Part shown: positions 8,954-18,112 of the stretch, in pieces
Numbering within the stretch: position 1 is the first letter of the stretch
Layout of the letters: every line of letters starts with the position of its first letter
Source: JAJYKC01 sp035545735
Lineage (GTDB): Bacteria; Acidobacteriota; Terriglobia; Bryobacterales; Bryobacteraceae
NCBI GenBank assembly: GCA_035545735.1
Contig: DASZXS010000063.1
Coordinates: 76,985 to 140,984, forward strand
DNA length: 64,000 nucleotides
Direction of reading: 5' to 3'
Position numbers and translations under genes: made by a program
Notes under the pieces: generated by a model
Told to the model about the DNA's origin: nothing
Database searches by the model: none
The model's input: the letters and a program-made list of their open reading frames with translations, nothing else

Positions 8954-11900
8954 ATGAACACCAGCCGCCGGCGCTTTCTGGAGGGCTTAACCGCGGCGGC
9001 GCTGCTTCGGGCATCGCGTGCCGCCGCAGAGCCATTCCCGGTTCATTTCCGGCACGCCAATCCCTACGACGCGCGATATAGCCAGATTGCTCCGGGACAC
9101 GACGAATTCATGCTGGAGGTGGAGGCGGAACGCCGGAGCGTATCGCTCAACCGGCTGCTCCAGGCGCGTAGCGCCACGGCCGATGTTCCCGCGGAATTCC
9201 AAGCATGGCTGAGTTCGCTCGGACCCGTGCGGCGATCGCAGTTCTTCGTCCTTCCGGACGGAGTGGTTCGTTACGAGATTGCGACCACGCGGCAAGGGAC
9301 GATGGAGTATCGCGTAGGACATTGGAAGCTGGGATGGGAGGCGGAACGCGTGCGGTCCGCGGTTCATCTGGATGAGCAGACCGCTCACGCATCCGAGCCC
9401 TTGTTCCTGGATGTGACCGGGGATGTCTTTGCGGGCTGCGATTCGTTCCAGCAGCAGCTTCAGCGTGGTATTCCGTTCTGGCGGAGCCGGCTCGATTCCG
9501 CGTCTGGGATCGACATTTACGGCATGAACGGCGTATCCGTGGCAGACATAGACAACGACGGCCGCGATGAGATATTCGTTTGCCAGCCCGGCGGCTTGCC
9601 GAATCGTCTATACAAATTCGCCGGCGAACGCCTGGAGGACATAACGGAAGAGGCCGGGCTGGCGCTCCTCGATGATTCCACCTGCGCACTGTTCCTGGAC
9701 CTGCGGAATTCAGGGCGGCAGGATCTGGTACTGATGCGCAGCGCGGGGCCCTTGTTGTTTCTCAACGACGGCTCCGGGCGCTTCGCGGCGCGGCCCGACG
9801 CCTTCCGGTTCGCGACGCCGCCCGCGGGTACGTTCACCGGCATGGCAGCCGCCGATTACGACCGGGACGGAAAGCTCGACCTGTACCTCTGTACCTATAG
9901 CTTTTTTCAGAGTGAGGATCAGTACCGCTATGCAGTTCCGTACTATGACGCGCGCAACGGTCCTCCGAACTTTCTCTTTCGCAATGATTTGAACCAGGAC
10001 GGCAGCGGCTACTTCGAGGACGTCACGGCCAAAGTTGGTCTGAATGAAAATAACAACCGCTTCAGCTTCGCTCCGGCCTGGTGCGATTTCGACGGCGACG
10101 GATGGCCGGACCTGTGCGTTGCGAACGACTTCGGCCGCAAGAATCTTTATAAGAACGAAGCCGGGCGCTTTCACGACGTAGCGGGCGCGGCCGGAGTGGA
10201 TGACGCCGGTCCTGGCATGAGCGCTGCGTGGTTTGACTATGACGGCGACGGCAAGCCGGATCTCTATGTTTCGAATATGTGGACGGCTACCGGTCAGCGG
10301 CTGGTTCACGACTCAAAGTTTCACCCCGACGCCGGTGGAGCGGCGCGCCGGGCATACGAGACCCACGCCAGAGGTAATTCCCTCTACCGTAATCGCGGCG
10401 ACGGCACGTTCGAATCCTGCGCACGGCGAGAAGGCGTTGAGATGGGTCGCTGGGCCTGGTCCGCCGACGGAGTTGATTTCGACAACGACGGCACGCCCGA
10501 GATTTTTGTCACTTGCGGCATGTTGACCAATTCCCGGCCGGAGGACCTGGAAGGATTCTTCTGGCGCCAGGTGGTGGCGCGCTCGCCGGCGGCGGCCGTT
10601 CCTTCCGAAGCCTACGAGAACGGATGGAATGCGATAAACCAATTCGTCCGGGAGGAGTATTCGTGGAGCGGCAGGCAGGAGAACGTTTTCTACGTTCGAC
10701 GGGGAAACCGGTATGAAGATTATTCCGGAGTGAGCGGCCTCGACGCCGCCCAAGACAGCCGCGCCTTCGCCGTATTGGATTTTGACAACGACGGCTGCCT
10801 GGACCTGGTGCTGAAGAGCAGGCTCGGCCCCCAGGTGCGCGTCTTTCGAAATAACAGCGGCCAGGGCAGGCGCTCTCTTGCGTTTTCGCTGCGGGGCACG
10901 AAGTCAAACCGCGACGCGATCGGCGCGCGCATCGAAGTGGACGGGCAGGTGAAATTTCTGAACGCGGGGTCCGGATATCTCTCACAACATTCCAAGCGCG
11001 TCGGGTTCGGGCTCGGTGAGCGCGCCGCGGCGAAACAGGTACGAATTGTCTGGCCGTCCGGCGTTGCGCAGGAATTTCATGATTTGGATGCGGGTTTTGT
11101 GTATCGGATCGAGGAAGGGTCCAGTCATTTCTCGAAAACGCCCTTTGAAAGGCGCGTGGGGACTGCGCCGGGCGCCGCGGTCGCCGCCGGCGTCAACGCG
11201 CCGGAATTCGCCGACACGTGGCTTATCGACCCGGTGCCTCTTCCCGACCGGCGCGCCGGTCCGGGCCTTTTCTGCATCGGAGACGAAGGGACGAAGCTGC
11301 CGGCCGGGGTCGCGGGGCAAATACTCCGGGCAAACCAAGAGCCGGAAGACGTGATCGCGTCCTACGCGTTGTTCCGCCGCTACCTTTTCGACGTACGCGC
11401 AGCCTTTACCCTGCCCCTTGTCCTACTGCTTGACGAACGTGGCGCGGCGCGCAAGATCTACGCGCAAATGCCCGGCGCCGGCACGGTGAAAGCGGATTTG
11501 GCTGCGCTTGGAAATCCGGACTCCTGGCGCGCCGCACTTCCCTTTCGTGGAGACTTTTTCTACCAGCCAAGGAGAAACTTTTTCCGCCTCGGCGCAGCGT
11601 TTCTCTGGGCGGGCTATCCGGAGCGCTCGCTGCAATATCTCGAAGAAGAAGTGAGACGCTCTCCCGGTAATGCTGTCGCGCTGATGGCGATCGCGCAGAT
11701 TCATCTGGAGGCGAATCGCATGGAGCCGGCGCGGAAGTTCGCTGACGACGCACTGCGGGTGAACCCCAGCCTCGCGGGCGCCTGGAACACTCTGGGCGGG
11801 GTCGCCCTGGAGGAGGGAAAATTCGAAGAGGCTCTTACGGCATACCGGCGCGCGATGTCCATTCAGCCGGATATGCGCGCGGCCGTCGTGAACGCCGCGC

Positions 11901-12328
11901 AGACCTACGCGCGTCTGTCTCGAACCGCCGAAGCGGAGGAGTTGTTCCGGAAGGCGCTCGCAATGGATCCCGGTGACTCCGAGACCTGCGATCAACTTGG
12001 CTTGCTGCTCGCCAAGGACGGTCGAAATGCCGAAGCGCGCCAGTGGCTTCAGAAGGCGATTGAACTCCAAAAAGACAACACGAGCGCGATCAATAATCTG
12101 GGAGTCCTCTACATGCAGATGGGGCAAACTCGCGACGCCGTCGCCGCCTTTCAATACGGGATTGAGCGTGCGCCCGGCGATGAAACGCTCTACTTCAACC
12201 TGGCTAAGACCTACGTAAAAATGGGAGACCGCGGCCGCGCCCGCGTCGTCCTGCAACAACTTCTGTCGCGTAAACCCGGCAACACCCTGGCGGCGCGCGC
12301 ACTCGCCGAACTGGAAAAGCTGGAATAA
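8954..12328 (+). CDS. CRTAC1 (FG-GAP/ASPIC)-redoxin-like-TPR fusion, Tat-exported
   Basis: A 1124-residue protein starting with a twin-arginine signal (TSRRRFLEGLTAAALL). About residues 190-620 hold at least six FG-GAP/VCBS calcium loops of the DxDxDGxxD type (VADIDNDGRDEIFV, AADYDRDGKLDLYL, WFDYDGDGKPDLYV and others), predicting a beta-propeller. An ASPIC/UnbV domain follows at about 640-710 (GTKSNRDAIGARIEV, VWPSGVAQEF). Residues about 745-855 look like a degenerate thioredoxin/redoxin fold without a CxxC. Residues about 880-1120 are TPR repeats ending in LEKLE. ATG at 8954 is chosen because it begins the Tat signal. The role is unknown; the parts suggest an exported scaffold or binding protein. 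The next TPR gene starts 8 bp downstream. Confidence 0.85.
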   Translation: MNTSRRRFLEGLTAAALLRASRAAAEPFPVHFRHANPYDARYSQIAPGHDEFMLEVEAERRSVSLNRLLQARSATADVPAEFQAWLSSLGPVRRSQFFVLPDGVVRYEIATTRQGTMEYRVGHWKLGWEAERVRSAVHLDEQTAHASEPLFLDVTGDVFAGCDSFQQQLQRGIPFWRSRLDSASGIDIYGMNGVSVADIDNDGRDEIFVCQPGGLPNRLYKFAGERLEDITEEAGLALLDDSTCALFLDLRNSGRQDLVLMRSAGPLLFLNDGSGRFAARPDAFRFATPPAGTFTGMAAADYDRDGKLDLYLCTYSFFQSEDQYRYAVPYYDARNGPPNFLFRNDLNQDGSGYFEDVTAKVGLNENNNRFSFAPAWCDFDGDGWPDLCVANDFGRKNLYKNEAGRFHDVAGAAGVDDAGPGMSAAWFDYDGDGKPDLYVSNMWTATGQRLVHDSKFHPDAGGAARRAYETHARGNSLYRNRGDGTFESCARREGVEMGRWAWSADGVDFDNDGTPEIFVTCGMLTNSRPEDLEGFFWRQVVARSPAAAVPSEAYENGWNAINQFVREEYSWSGRQENVFYVRRGNRYEDYSGVSGLDAAQDSRAFAVLDFDNDGCLDLVLKSRLGPQVRVFRNNSGQGRRSLAFSLRGTKSNRDAIGARIEVDGQVKFLNAGSGYLSQHSKRVGFGLGERAAAKQVRIVWPSGVAQEFHDLDAGFVYRIEEGSSHFSKTPFERRVGTAPGAAVAAGVNAPEFADTWLIDPVPLPDRRAGPGLFCIGDEGTKLPAGVAGQILRANQEPEDVIASYALFRRYLFDVRAAFTLPLVLLLDERGAARKIYAQMPGAGTVKADLAALGNPDSWRAALPFRGDFFYQPRRNFFRLGAAFLWAGYPERSLQYLEEEVRRSPGNAVALMAIAQIHLEANRMEPARKFADDALRVNPSLAGAWNTLGGVALEEGKFEEALTAYRRAMSIQPDMRAAVVNAAQTYARLSRTAEAEELFRKALAMDPGDSETCDQLGLLLAKDGRNAEARQWLQKAIELQKDNTSAINNLGVLYMQMGQTRDAVAAFQYGIERAPGDETLYFNLAKTYVKMGDRGRARVVLQQLLSRKPGNTLAARALAELEKLE

Positions 12329-12336
12329 TTCGGATA

Positions 12337-13281
12337 ATGCGCGGACTTTGTGTCTGGCTATTTGCTCTGCTTGCCGCGTATGGCGCGGACTCCCAGCAGA
12401 GCTTCGTCCGGCGCGCGACCGAAGCGCTGGCACGGCACGACGCGGCCGCGGTGATTGCGATCGCGAACGAAGGATTGGCCGGCGGCGACAACGCGGATCT
12501 CCGCAATCTGCTGGGCAAAGGCTACGCGCAATCCGGACAGATGCCGAAAGCGATCGCGGAGCTCGAGGCGGCGATCCGGCTGGCACGGGGAAACGAAGCT
12601 TTCCGCTTCGACCTGGCGCGGCTGTACCTCTACCAGCAGGATTTCCGCGCGGCCATCGCGGTGCTCGAACCCGCTCGCAAGGATTTCCCCCGCAGCGCGC
12701 AAATTGAACTTGCGCTCGGTGTCGCCTACTACGGCCAGCGCCGCTTCGAAGATACCGTGCTGGCGTTTCTGAAAACGATTGAGCTGGCTCCCGAGGTTCC
12801 GCAGCCCTATATTTTTCTGGGGAAGATGCTGGAGCATGCCGGCACGCACATGCCGGAAATCACCGCCCGGTTTGCGGCCTGGGAGCGGCTGGAACCAGGA
12901 AATGCGACGGCGCCTCTACTGCATGCGAAAGCGCTGGTGGCGCAACTTCCTCCGGCGGGCTGGGACTCCAGGGCCGACGAAGCCCGCCTGCTGCTGGAAA
13001 AAAGCGTTCGAATCGATGGCAATTCCGCCGAAGCGCAATTTGAGCTCGCCTGCCTGATGGAGCGCAAGCACGACTACGAAAAAGCGGCCTCGCTGTTCGA
13101 AAAGAGCATTCAACTGAACCCGGACGATCCTGTCACGCACTACCGGCTTGCCCGCGTTTATGACCGGCTGGGGAAGAAAGAAGAAGCCGATGAGCAGCGG
13201 GCGCTCCATGAGCGTCTTAGCGCGCGGGAGAAACAAGACTTGGACCGCCGCGCCGCGAGCGGAATACCGGCGCCACATTAG
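12337..13281 (+). CDS. Exported TPR-repeat protein
   Basis: A 314-residue protein with a hydrophobic N-terminal signal (MRGLCVWLFALLAAYGAD) and about seven TPR units, seen as repeated W/L-G-Y-A/P periodicities such as NLLGKGYAQSGQMPKAIAEL, LALGVAYYGQRRFEDTVLAF and FELACLMERKHDYEKAASLF. TPR proteins mediate protein-protein contacts; no catalytic motif is visible. It starts 8 bp after the fusion protein and is probably co-transcribed with it. It ends 2 bp before the convergent CRTAC1 gene, leaving no room for a dedicated terminator. Confidence 0.85.
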   Translation: MRGLCVWLFALLAAYGADSQQSFVRRATEALARHDAAAVIAIANEGLAGGDNADLRNLLGKGYAQSGQMPKAIAELEAAIRLARGNEAFRFDLARLYLYQQDFRAAIAVLEPARKDFPRSAQIELALGVAYYGQRRFEDTVLAFLKTIELAPEVPQPYIFLGKMLEHAGTHMPEITARFAAWERLEPGNATAPLLHAKALVAQLPPAGWDSRADEARLLLEKSVRIDGNSAEAQFELACLMERKHDYEKAASLFEKSIQLNPDDPVTHYRLARVYDRLGKKEEADEQRALHERLSAREKQDLDRRAASGIPAPH

Positions 13282-13283
13282 TC

Positions 13284-15014
13284 CTAACGCCCGGCAAGCC
13301 GCTGTTTCCGGATCTCTTCCCGCCCTTCGGTGAGGAAGAGCTTGTACTGCGACGGGATGCCGGTCCATTGCTGAGCCGCGCCGCTTGGCCACCGCACTTC
13401 CAGGCGGTCCACTTGCGCCGAGTCCCCCAAACCGAAATACAGAGAGAAATCGTTCTGCGAGAGATAGCTTCCTCCGCTCAGGACGGCCTGCGTTTGGCGA
13501 TGTTTTCCGGTTTGCACGGTTACCTGTGCGCCGATCGCACTGCGGTTGGATTTCGTGCCAGCCAGGCTGACCACCAGCGCGTGGCGATGCGTCCCCATGT
13601 TCTTCAATAGCGACGGGGGCTCGTTCATATTCACAATGACGATCTCCGGCTGGCCGTCTCCGTCCAGATCTCCCATCGCCATACCGCGCGCCGGGCGGAG
13701 TTGGCGCAGCGCGGGTCCACTTTCGCTGGTCGCGTCGGAGAACGTGCCCTCTCCGGTGTTCCGGTAGAGGAGCGTGAGTTCACGATAACGGTCGCCCACA
13801 CCCGCGCTGTCTACTTCCGGATAGACATGGCCATTGGCGAACATCAGATCCGGCCAGCCGTCTTCATCCGCATCCACGAACAGAACGCCCCACCCGAGCA
13901 ACTGGTGCTTGGCCAGGCCGGCAAGCTGGGAAACATCGGTGAAAAACTTGCCGTCATCGTTGTGGAACAGGGACGGAAGGTCGCCTGAGAAATTCGTTTT
14001 GGCGATGCTTAAGCGCCCGCTGCCGTCGTAATCGATGGCGGCGACCCCCATGCCGGCCTGGAGACGCCCATCGTAGTTATAGGCGACTCCAGCGGCGACT
14101 CCACGCTCGGCGAACGTTCCATTTTTTTCGTTGTGATAGAGCAGGCTGGGCGTCATATCGCACGCCACATAGATGTCCGGCCAGCCGTCGCCGTCGAAAT
14201 CGGCCGCCAGGACGCCAAGTCCATAACGCCCGCCGGGTTTGAGTATCCCGGCTTTTTCGGAGACATCGGTGAACGTCCCATCGCCGTTGTTGTGATAGAG
14301 CGCGTTTTCGGCGAGCGGCAGCCCGGTGGGGCCGCACATCACCGCGAGTCCCTTCCACTGGCACGTTGCGCTATCCCCCGGTTTCGGTGTCGATTTCAAA
14401 TCCAGCGCGACGTAGTTGGAAACGAACAAATCCAGCCACCCGTCCCGGTCGTAGTCAACAAACGAACACCCCGAGCCCCAACGCGTTCCGGTGACGGGAA
14501 GCTTGGCTTGCGCTGTTACGCCGGCGAACGAGCCATTGCCCATGTTGCGATAGAGGATGTTGTGACCGTAGAAGGTGACGAACAGATCGGTGCGGCCGTC
14601 GTTGTCGAAATCGCCGGCGCACACTCCCTGCCCCCAGCCGGATTGCGTGAATCCCGCCTTTGCGCCGACCTCGGTGAACTTGCCATGCCCGTCATTGCGA
14701 TACAACTGCGGGAGAGGAGGCTTTCCGGGCCGCGGCTCCAGAGTGGTTCCATTGGCGATAAAGATGTCGTTGTAGCCATCCCCGTCAAAATCGAAGATCG
14801 CCGCGCCGTTTCCGGTGGTTTCGAGAATATAGTCCTTGCGGGTCTGTTTCCCAAACACATTGGGGACCGTGAGGCCGGATTCACGGGCGACATCCCGGTA
14901 AACCACGGGCGGCCTCCCGGACGCTTCGATCGCGGATTGCAATGCCGCGGCCGCGAGTGCAACCGCGAGAAGCGCGAGCACGGCGGGAACTTGCGGCGCG
15001 GGGAATTTTCGCAT
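13284..15014 (-). CDS. Exported CRTAC1-family FG-GAP/ASPIC protein
   Basis: A 576-residue protein with an N-terminal hydrophobic signal (VLALLAVALAAAALQSA) and seven FG-GAP/VCBS units, for example AIFDFDGDGYNDIFIANG, AGDFDNDGRTDLFVTF, FVDYDRDGWLDLFVSN and AADFDGDGWPDIYVACD. These calcium-binding loops build an integrin-alpha-like beta-propeller. The C-terminus is an ASPIC/UnbV domain (GTKSNRSAIGAQVTV, LSGGSYLSQND, VRWPSGAAQQW). No enzyme motif is seen. It is transcribed divergently from the small ORF-TPR-CRTAC1 operon across a 64-bp gap that holds a perfect palindrome, suggesting joint control. Confidence 0.88.
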   Translation of the reverse strand: MRKFPAPQVPAVLALLAVALAAAALQSAIEASGRPPVVYRDVARESGLTVPNVFGKQTRKDYILETTGNGAAIFDFDGDGYNDIFIANGTTLEPRPGKPPLPQLYRNDGHGKFTEVGAKAGFTQSGWGQGVCAGDFDNDGRTDLFVTFYGHNILYRNMGNGSFAGVTAQAKLPVTGTRWGSGCSFVDYDRDGWLDLFVSNYVALDLKSTPKPGDSATCQWKGLAVMCGPTGLPLAENALYHNNGDGTFTDVSEKAGILKPGGRYGLGVLAADFDGDGWPDIYVACDMTPSLLYHNEKNGTFAERGVAAGVAYNYDGRLQAGMGVAAIDYDGSGRLSIAKTNFSGDLPSLFHNDDGKFFTDVSQLAGLAKHQLLGWGVLFVDADEDGWPDLMFANGHVYPEVDSAGVGDRYRELTLLYRNTGEGTFSDATSESGPALRQLRPARGMAMGDLDGDGQPEIVIVNMNEPPSLLKNMGTHRHALVVSLAGTKSNRSAIGAQVTVQTGKHRQTQAVLSGGSYLSQNDFSLYFGLGDSAQVDRLEVRWPSGAAQQWTGIPSQYKLFLTEGREEIRKQRLAGR

Positions 15015-15027
15015 GGACTTCCAGATG

Positions 15028-15043
15028 ATTATCGCGCGATAAT
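15028..15043. promoter_or_regulatory. Perfect 16-bp palindrome in a divergent promoter region
   Basis: ATTATCGCGCGATAAT is a perfect inverted repeat with no spacer. It sits 13 bp upstream of the reverse-strand CRTAC1 start (15014) and 35 bp upstream of the forward operon (15079), where a dimeric repressor or activator could control both. It is AT-flanked within GC-rich surroundings. Function is inferred from symmetry and position only. Confidence 0.45.
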
Positions 15044-15078
15044 AGGCCCGAAATGCGCGAGTAAGCGTTTACCGCTCC

Positions 15079-15333
15079 ATGTTTGGACTACTTGTTTCCT
15101 TCCTTCTCGCCGCCGGACAAAGTCAAACGCCCGACCCGGTTCAGGCTGCCATTCAGGAAATTGCCGCGAGCGGCGTTGTGGTGGAGTTAGCGCTGCCACC
15201 CGGCGAGCGGGTAAATCCGGAGCGTCAGATCGCCCCGGGCGCACCGCCGCTGCTCGCGTTCCGCTACCTCGAAGGCAATCAGCATCACCGTTTTAACCAG
15301 TTGAATCTCGTGATTGACGATGCGGGGCATTAG
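15079..15333 (+). CDS. Small exported protein of unknown function
   Basis: An 84-residue ORF beginning with a likely signal peptide (MFGLLVSFLLAAGQSQ), followed by a short soluble region including LALPPGERVNPE and PPLLAFRYLEG. I do not recognise a family. It occupies the lead position of the TPR-CRTAC1 operon and overlaps the next gene by 14 nt, the kind of overlap seen with translational coupling, which supports it being real. It could also be the decayed remainder of a longer protein, since exported soluble domains of this size are often longer. Confidence 0.5.
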   Translation: MFGLLVSFLLAAGQSQTPDPVQAAIQEIAASGVVVELALPPGERVNPERQIAPGAPPLLAFRYLEGNQHHRFNQLNLVIDDAGH

Positions 15334-16348
15334 AAGCGCGCTGGTTCTCATCCTCGCCGGCACTGGAGCCGCGGCCGCGCAATCCACTTCCTTGCTGGAG
15401 GGTTTGCGCCAATTTCGCCAGGGGGATTATACCGGCGCCGAGTTGAGCTTTCAGAATGTCTTGAAAAACGGTGAGAATCCTACCGCGCAGACGTTTTTGG
15501 CGTTGATTCAGTCTGGAACGGGCCGTTGCGGCGCTGCGATTCCCGCGCTCACAAAAAGCTTTTCCAGCGACCGGACGGAGTTGCAGCGCCTCTCCGGATT
15601 GGCGCTGGCGCAGTGCCAGATCCACGCATCAAAGACAGACGCTGCCTTCCGCACAATTGAGCGCTTGCAATCGCTGTATCCCAATGACGCCGACGTTCTT
15701 TACCAATCGGCAAAGTTTTACATGACCGCGTGGAACCAGACGATGCGCGAGCTGTTTGAAAGAAATCCGGCATCTTTTCGTGTCAACCAGCTTTCCGCGG
15801 AAGTGTTCGAGACCCAGTCGAAATTTGACGCGGCCATTGAGGAATACCGGAAGGCGCTGGCAAAGAGTCCCAAGACGGTTGGCCTGCATTTCCGGCTGGG
15901 CCGCGCCATTCTGATGCAATCCCATGAGCCGGCGGCGCTGACCGGCGCGCAGGCCGAGTTCGAAGCGGAACTGGCGCTGAACCCTCGCGACGCCGCGGCG
16001 GAATATGAGATCGCGCAGGTTCTTCTCGCCAGGCAGAAGCCGGACGAAGCGCTACCCCATTTAGAGCGGGCGGCGGAACTGGCTCCCGATTTTCCGGAAG
16101 CCTTGATCGCGCTCGCCAAATGCCGCGCCGAGCATGGAGAGAACGCCGCGGCCGTTCCTCTGCTGGAAAGAGCTGTGAAACTGACGCCCGGTAGCGCGCC
16201 GGCGCATCTCGCTTTGATGATGGCCTATCGCAACGCGGGACGGATGCAGGATGCTCAGGCGCAGAAGGAGATTGTGGACCGTCTCATGAAGCCGCCGGAA
16301 GGTGAGTTCACCGAATTTCTAAAGAAGCTCGGGGAAGATCGCCCTTAA
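15320..16348 (+). CDS. Exported TPR-repeat protein
   Basis: A 342-residue protein with a signal peptide (SALVLILAGTGAAAAQS) and TPR-type helical repeats, clearest in GLRQFRQGDYTGAELSFQNVLK, AIEEYRKALAKSPKTVGLHFRLGRAIL, EYEIAQVLLARQKPDEALPHLERAAEL and LLERAVKLTPGSAPAHLALM. It resembles tandem exported TPR proteins found next to CRTAC1 genes. ATG at 15320 is chosen; a TTG two codons earlier is possible. The stop codon abuts the ATG of the following CRTAC1 gene, so the pair is translationally coupled and probably works together. Confidence 0.87.
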   Translation: MRGIRSALVLILAGTGAAAAQSTSLLEGLRQFRQGDYTGAELSFQNVLKNGENPTAQTFLALIQSGTGRCGAAIPALTKSFSSDRTELQRLSGLALAQCQIHASKTDAAFRTIERLQSLYPNDADVLYQSAKFYMTAWNQTMRELFERNPASFRVNQLSAEVFETQSKFDAAIEEYRKALAKSPKTVGLHFRLGRAILMQSHEPAALTGAQAEFEAELALNPRDAAAEYEIAQVLLARQKPDEALPHLERAAELAPDFPEALIALAKCRAEHGENAAAVPLLERAVKLTPGSAPAHLALMMAYRNAGRMQDAQAQKEIVDRLMKPPEGEFTEFLKKLGEDRP

Positions 16349-18040
16349 ATGTGGCGCGGAGTGCTCCTTTTGCTGGGATGGTTCGCCGCAGCGCCATTTA
16401 CGCCGGTGAACCCCGAGTATCGCAATATGGCCCATCAGGCCGGCCTGGTTCAGCCATTTCCGAACGGCGGGACAATATCAAAGAAGTTCATCATCGAAAC
16501 CACCGGGAGCGGAGTCGCCTGGATCGACTACAACAACGACGGCTATCCGGACGCATTCGTAATTTCCGGGGAAGGCGGCATTAGCCGCTTGTATCGCAAC
16601 AACGGGAACAGCACATTTACGGACGTGACCCGTGAAGCCGGCATCCTGCGCACCGGCTGGGGACAAGGCGCCTGCGTGGGCGATTACGACAATGACGGCT
16701 ACCCGGATCTGTTCGTCACCTATTGGGGGCAGAACACGCTGTATCACAATATGCGCGGGAAGGGGTTTGAAGATGTAACCGCCAAGGCCGGCCTCCAGCA
16801 GGATCACCGCCGCTATAACACGGGGTGTGCATTTCTCGACTACGACCATGACGGGCGTCTGGACCTGTTCGTCTCCAACTATCTAAAGTTCGACCCGGAG
16901 ACTACTCCGAAACCGGGGGCGAATCCCTATTGCTGGTATCGTGGAATGCCCGTGAATTGCGGCCCGCGCGGACTTCCGTTTGAAGGCAATCTCCTTTATC
17001 ACAACCAGGGCGGCGGAACCTTCTCCGACGTCTCCGTCCGCTCGGGCATCGCGGCGCCGAAGCACAGCTATTGCCTCGGCGCGCTCACCGGCGATTTTGA
17101 TGGGGACGGCTGGGAGGACATTTTCGTCGCGTGCGACCAGACGCCGTCCCTGCTCTATATCAATCGGAGAAATGGGACGTTTAGCGAAGAAGCGCTGCTG
17201 CGCGGAGTCGCTCTCGATGAAAACGGGAACGCGCTTTCGGGCATGGGCGCGACCGCCGCGGACTACGACGGTGATGGAACGCTCGACATCTTCCGGAGTA
17301 ACTTCTCCGATGAGCGCGAGACCCTGTACCGGAACCGCGGAGGGGGGCAGTTCGATGAAACCACTTCGCTCGCCGGCCTCGCGCGGAACACCCGATTCGT
17401 CGGCTGGGGCTGCCTCTTTTTCGACTTCGACAACGACGGGTGGAAGGATCTATTCCTGGCGAATGGGCACGTTTTCCCGGAAGTGGACCGTCTGAAGCTG
17501 GATATCCATTACCGGGACCGCGCCATCCTCTATCACAATCTTGCAAACGGACGGTTCTCCGATATCTCGGAGGAGTCTGGCCCGGGCGTGCTCGAAAAAC
17601 ACTCCGCGCGCGGGGCGGCGGTCGCGGACATGGACAACGACGGCTCGCAAGTTATCCTGATCAACAACCAGAATGAGGCGCCGACGCTGCTCAAAAACCA
17701 GCGAAAACCGGCCGGCAACTGGGTTCTGTTGTCGCTCGAAGGGACGCGGGCAAACCGCAGCGCCATCGGCGCCAGCGTGAAGCTTACCGCGGGCGGGCGG
17801 ACGCAAATCGATGAGGTGAGGAGCGGTGGCAGTTATCTATCGCAAAACGATCTGAGGCTCCATTTCGGCCTGGGGAATGCACGACGCATCGATCGCCTCG
17901 AAATACGCTGGCCCGGCGGAGATACCGAGACGATGACAAACCTCGATGTCAACCGGGTGGTCCGAATCCGCCAGACGATGCCAAAAACTGTGGCTGCGGA
18001 CGAACAGCTCCATCCCACATTCGAACAGTCTGCGCGCTAA
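16349..18040 (+). CDS. Exported CRTAC1-family FG-GAP/ASPIC protein
   Basis: A 563-residue protein with a short signal peptide (GVLLLLGWFAAAPF) and seven FG-GAP/VCBS calcium loops such as WIDYNNDGYPDAFV, VGDYDNDGYPDLFV, FLDYDHDGRLDLFV and FFDFDNDGWKDLFL, then an ASPIC/UnbV domain (GTRANRSAIGASVKL, RSGGSYLSQNDLRL, IRWPGGDTETM). It is a close relative in layout of the reverse-strand protein at 13284-15014. It starts on the base after the TPR stop. The last VCBS unit (VADMDNDGSQVILI) has lost part of the consensus. Role unknown; propeller proteins of this class bind ligands or partners outside the cytoplasm. Confidence 0.88.
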   Translation: MWRGVLLLLGWFAAAPFTPVNPEYRNMAHQAGLVQPFPNGGTISKKFIIETTGSGVAWIDYNNDGYPDAFVISGEGGISRLYRNNGNSTFTDVTREAGILRTGWGQGACVGDYDNDGYPDLFVTYWGQNTLYHNMRGKGFEDVTAKAGLQQDHRRYNTGCAFLDYDHDGRLDLFVSNYLKFDPETTPKPGANPYCWYRGMPVNCGPRGLPFEGNLLYHNQGGGTFSDVSVRSGIAAPKHSYCLGALTGDFDGDGWEDIFVACDQTPSLLYINRRNGTFSEEALLRGVALDENGNALSGMGATAADYDGDGTLDIFRSNFSDERETLYRNRGGGQFDETTSLAGLARNTRFVGWGCLFFDFDNDGWKDLFLANGHVFPEVDRLKLDIHYRDRAILYHNLANGRFSDISEESGPGVLEKHSARGAAVADMDNDGSQVILINNQNEAPTLLKNQRKPAGNWVLLSLEGTRANRSAIGASVKLTAGGRTQIDEVRSGGSYLSQNDLRLHFGLGNARRIDRLEIRWPGGDTETMTNLDVNRVVRIRQTMPKTVAADEQLHPTFEQSAR

Positions 18041-18112
18041 ACACGACGCCAACCACCGGATTCACAGCGTGGAATAGATGGATGACCGCGTGCTACCGAT
18101 GACCTGGACACA

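Noticed and set aside
15061..15072. GTAAGCGTTTAC, a LacI-operator-like near-palindrome
   Set aside because: One arm pair mismatches and it lies at the ribosome-binding position of the small ORF; the 16-bp palindrome just upstream is the better operator candidate.
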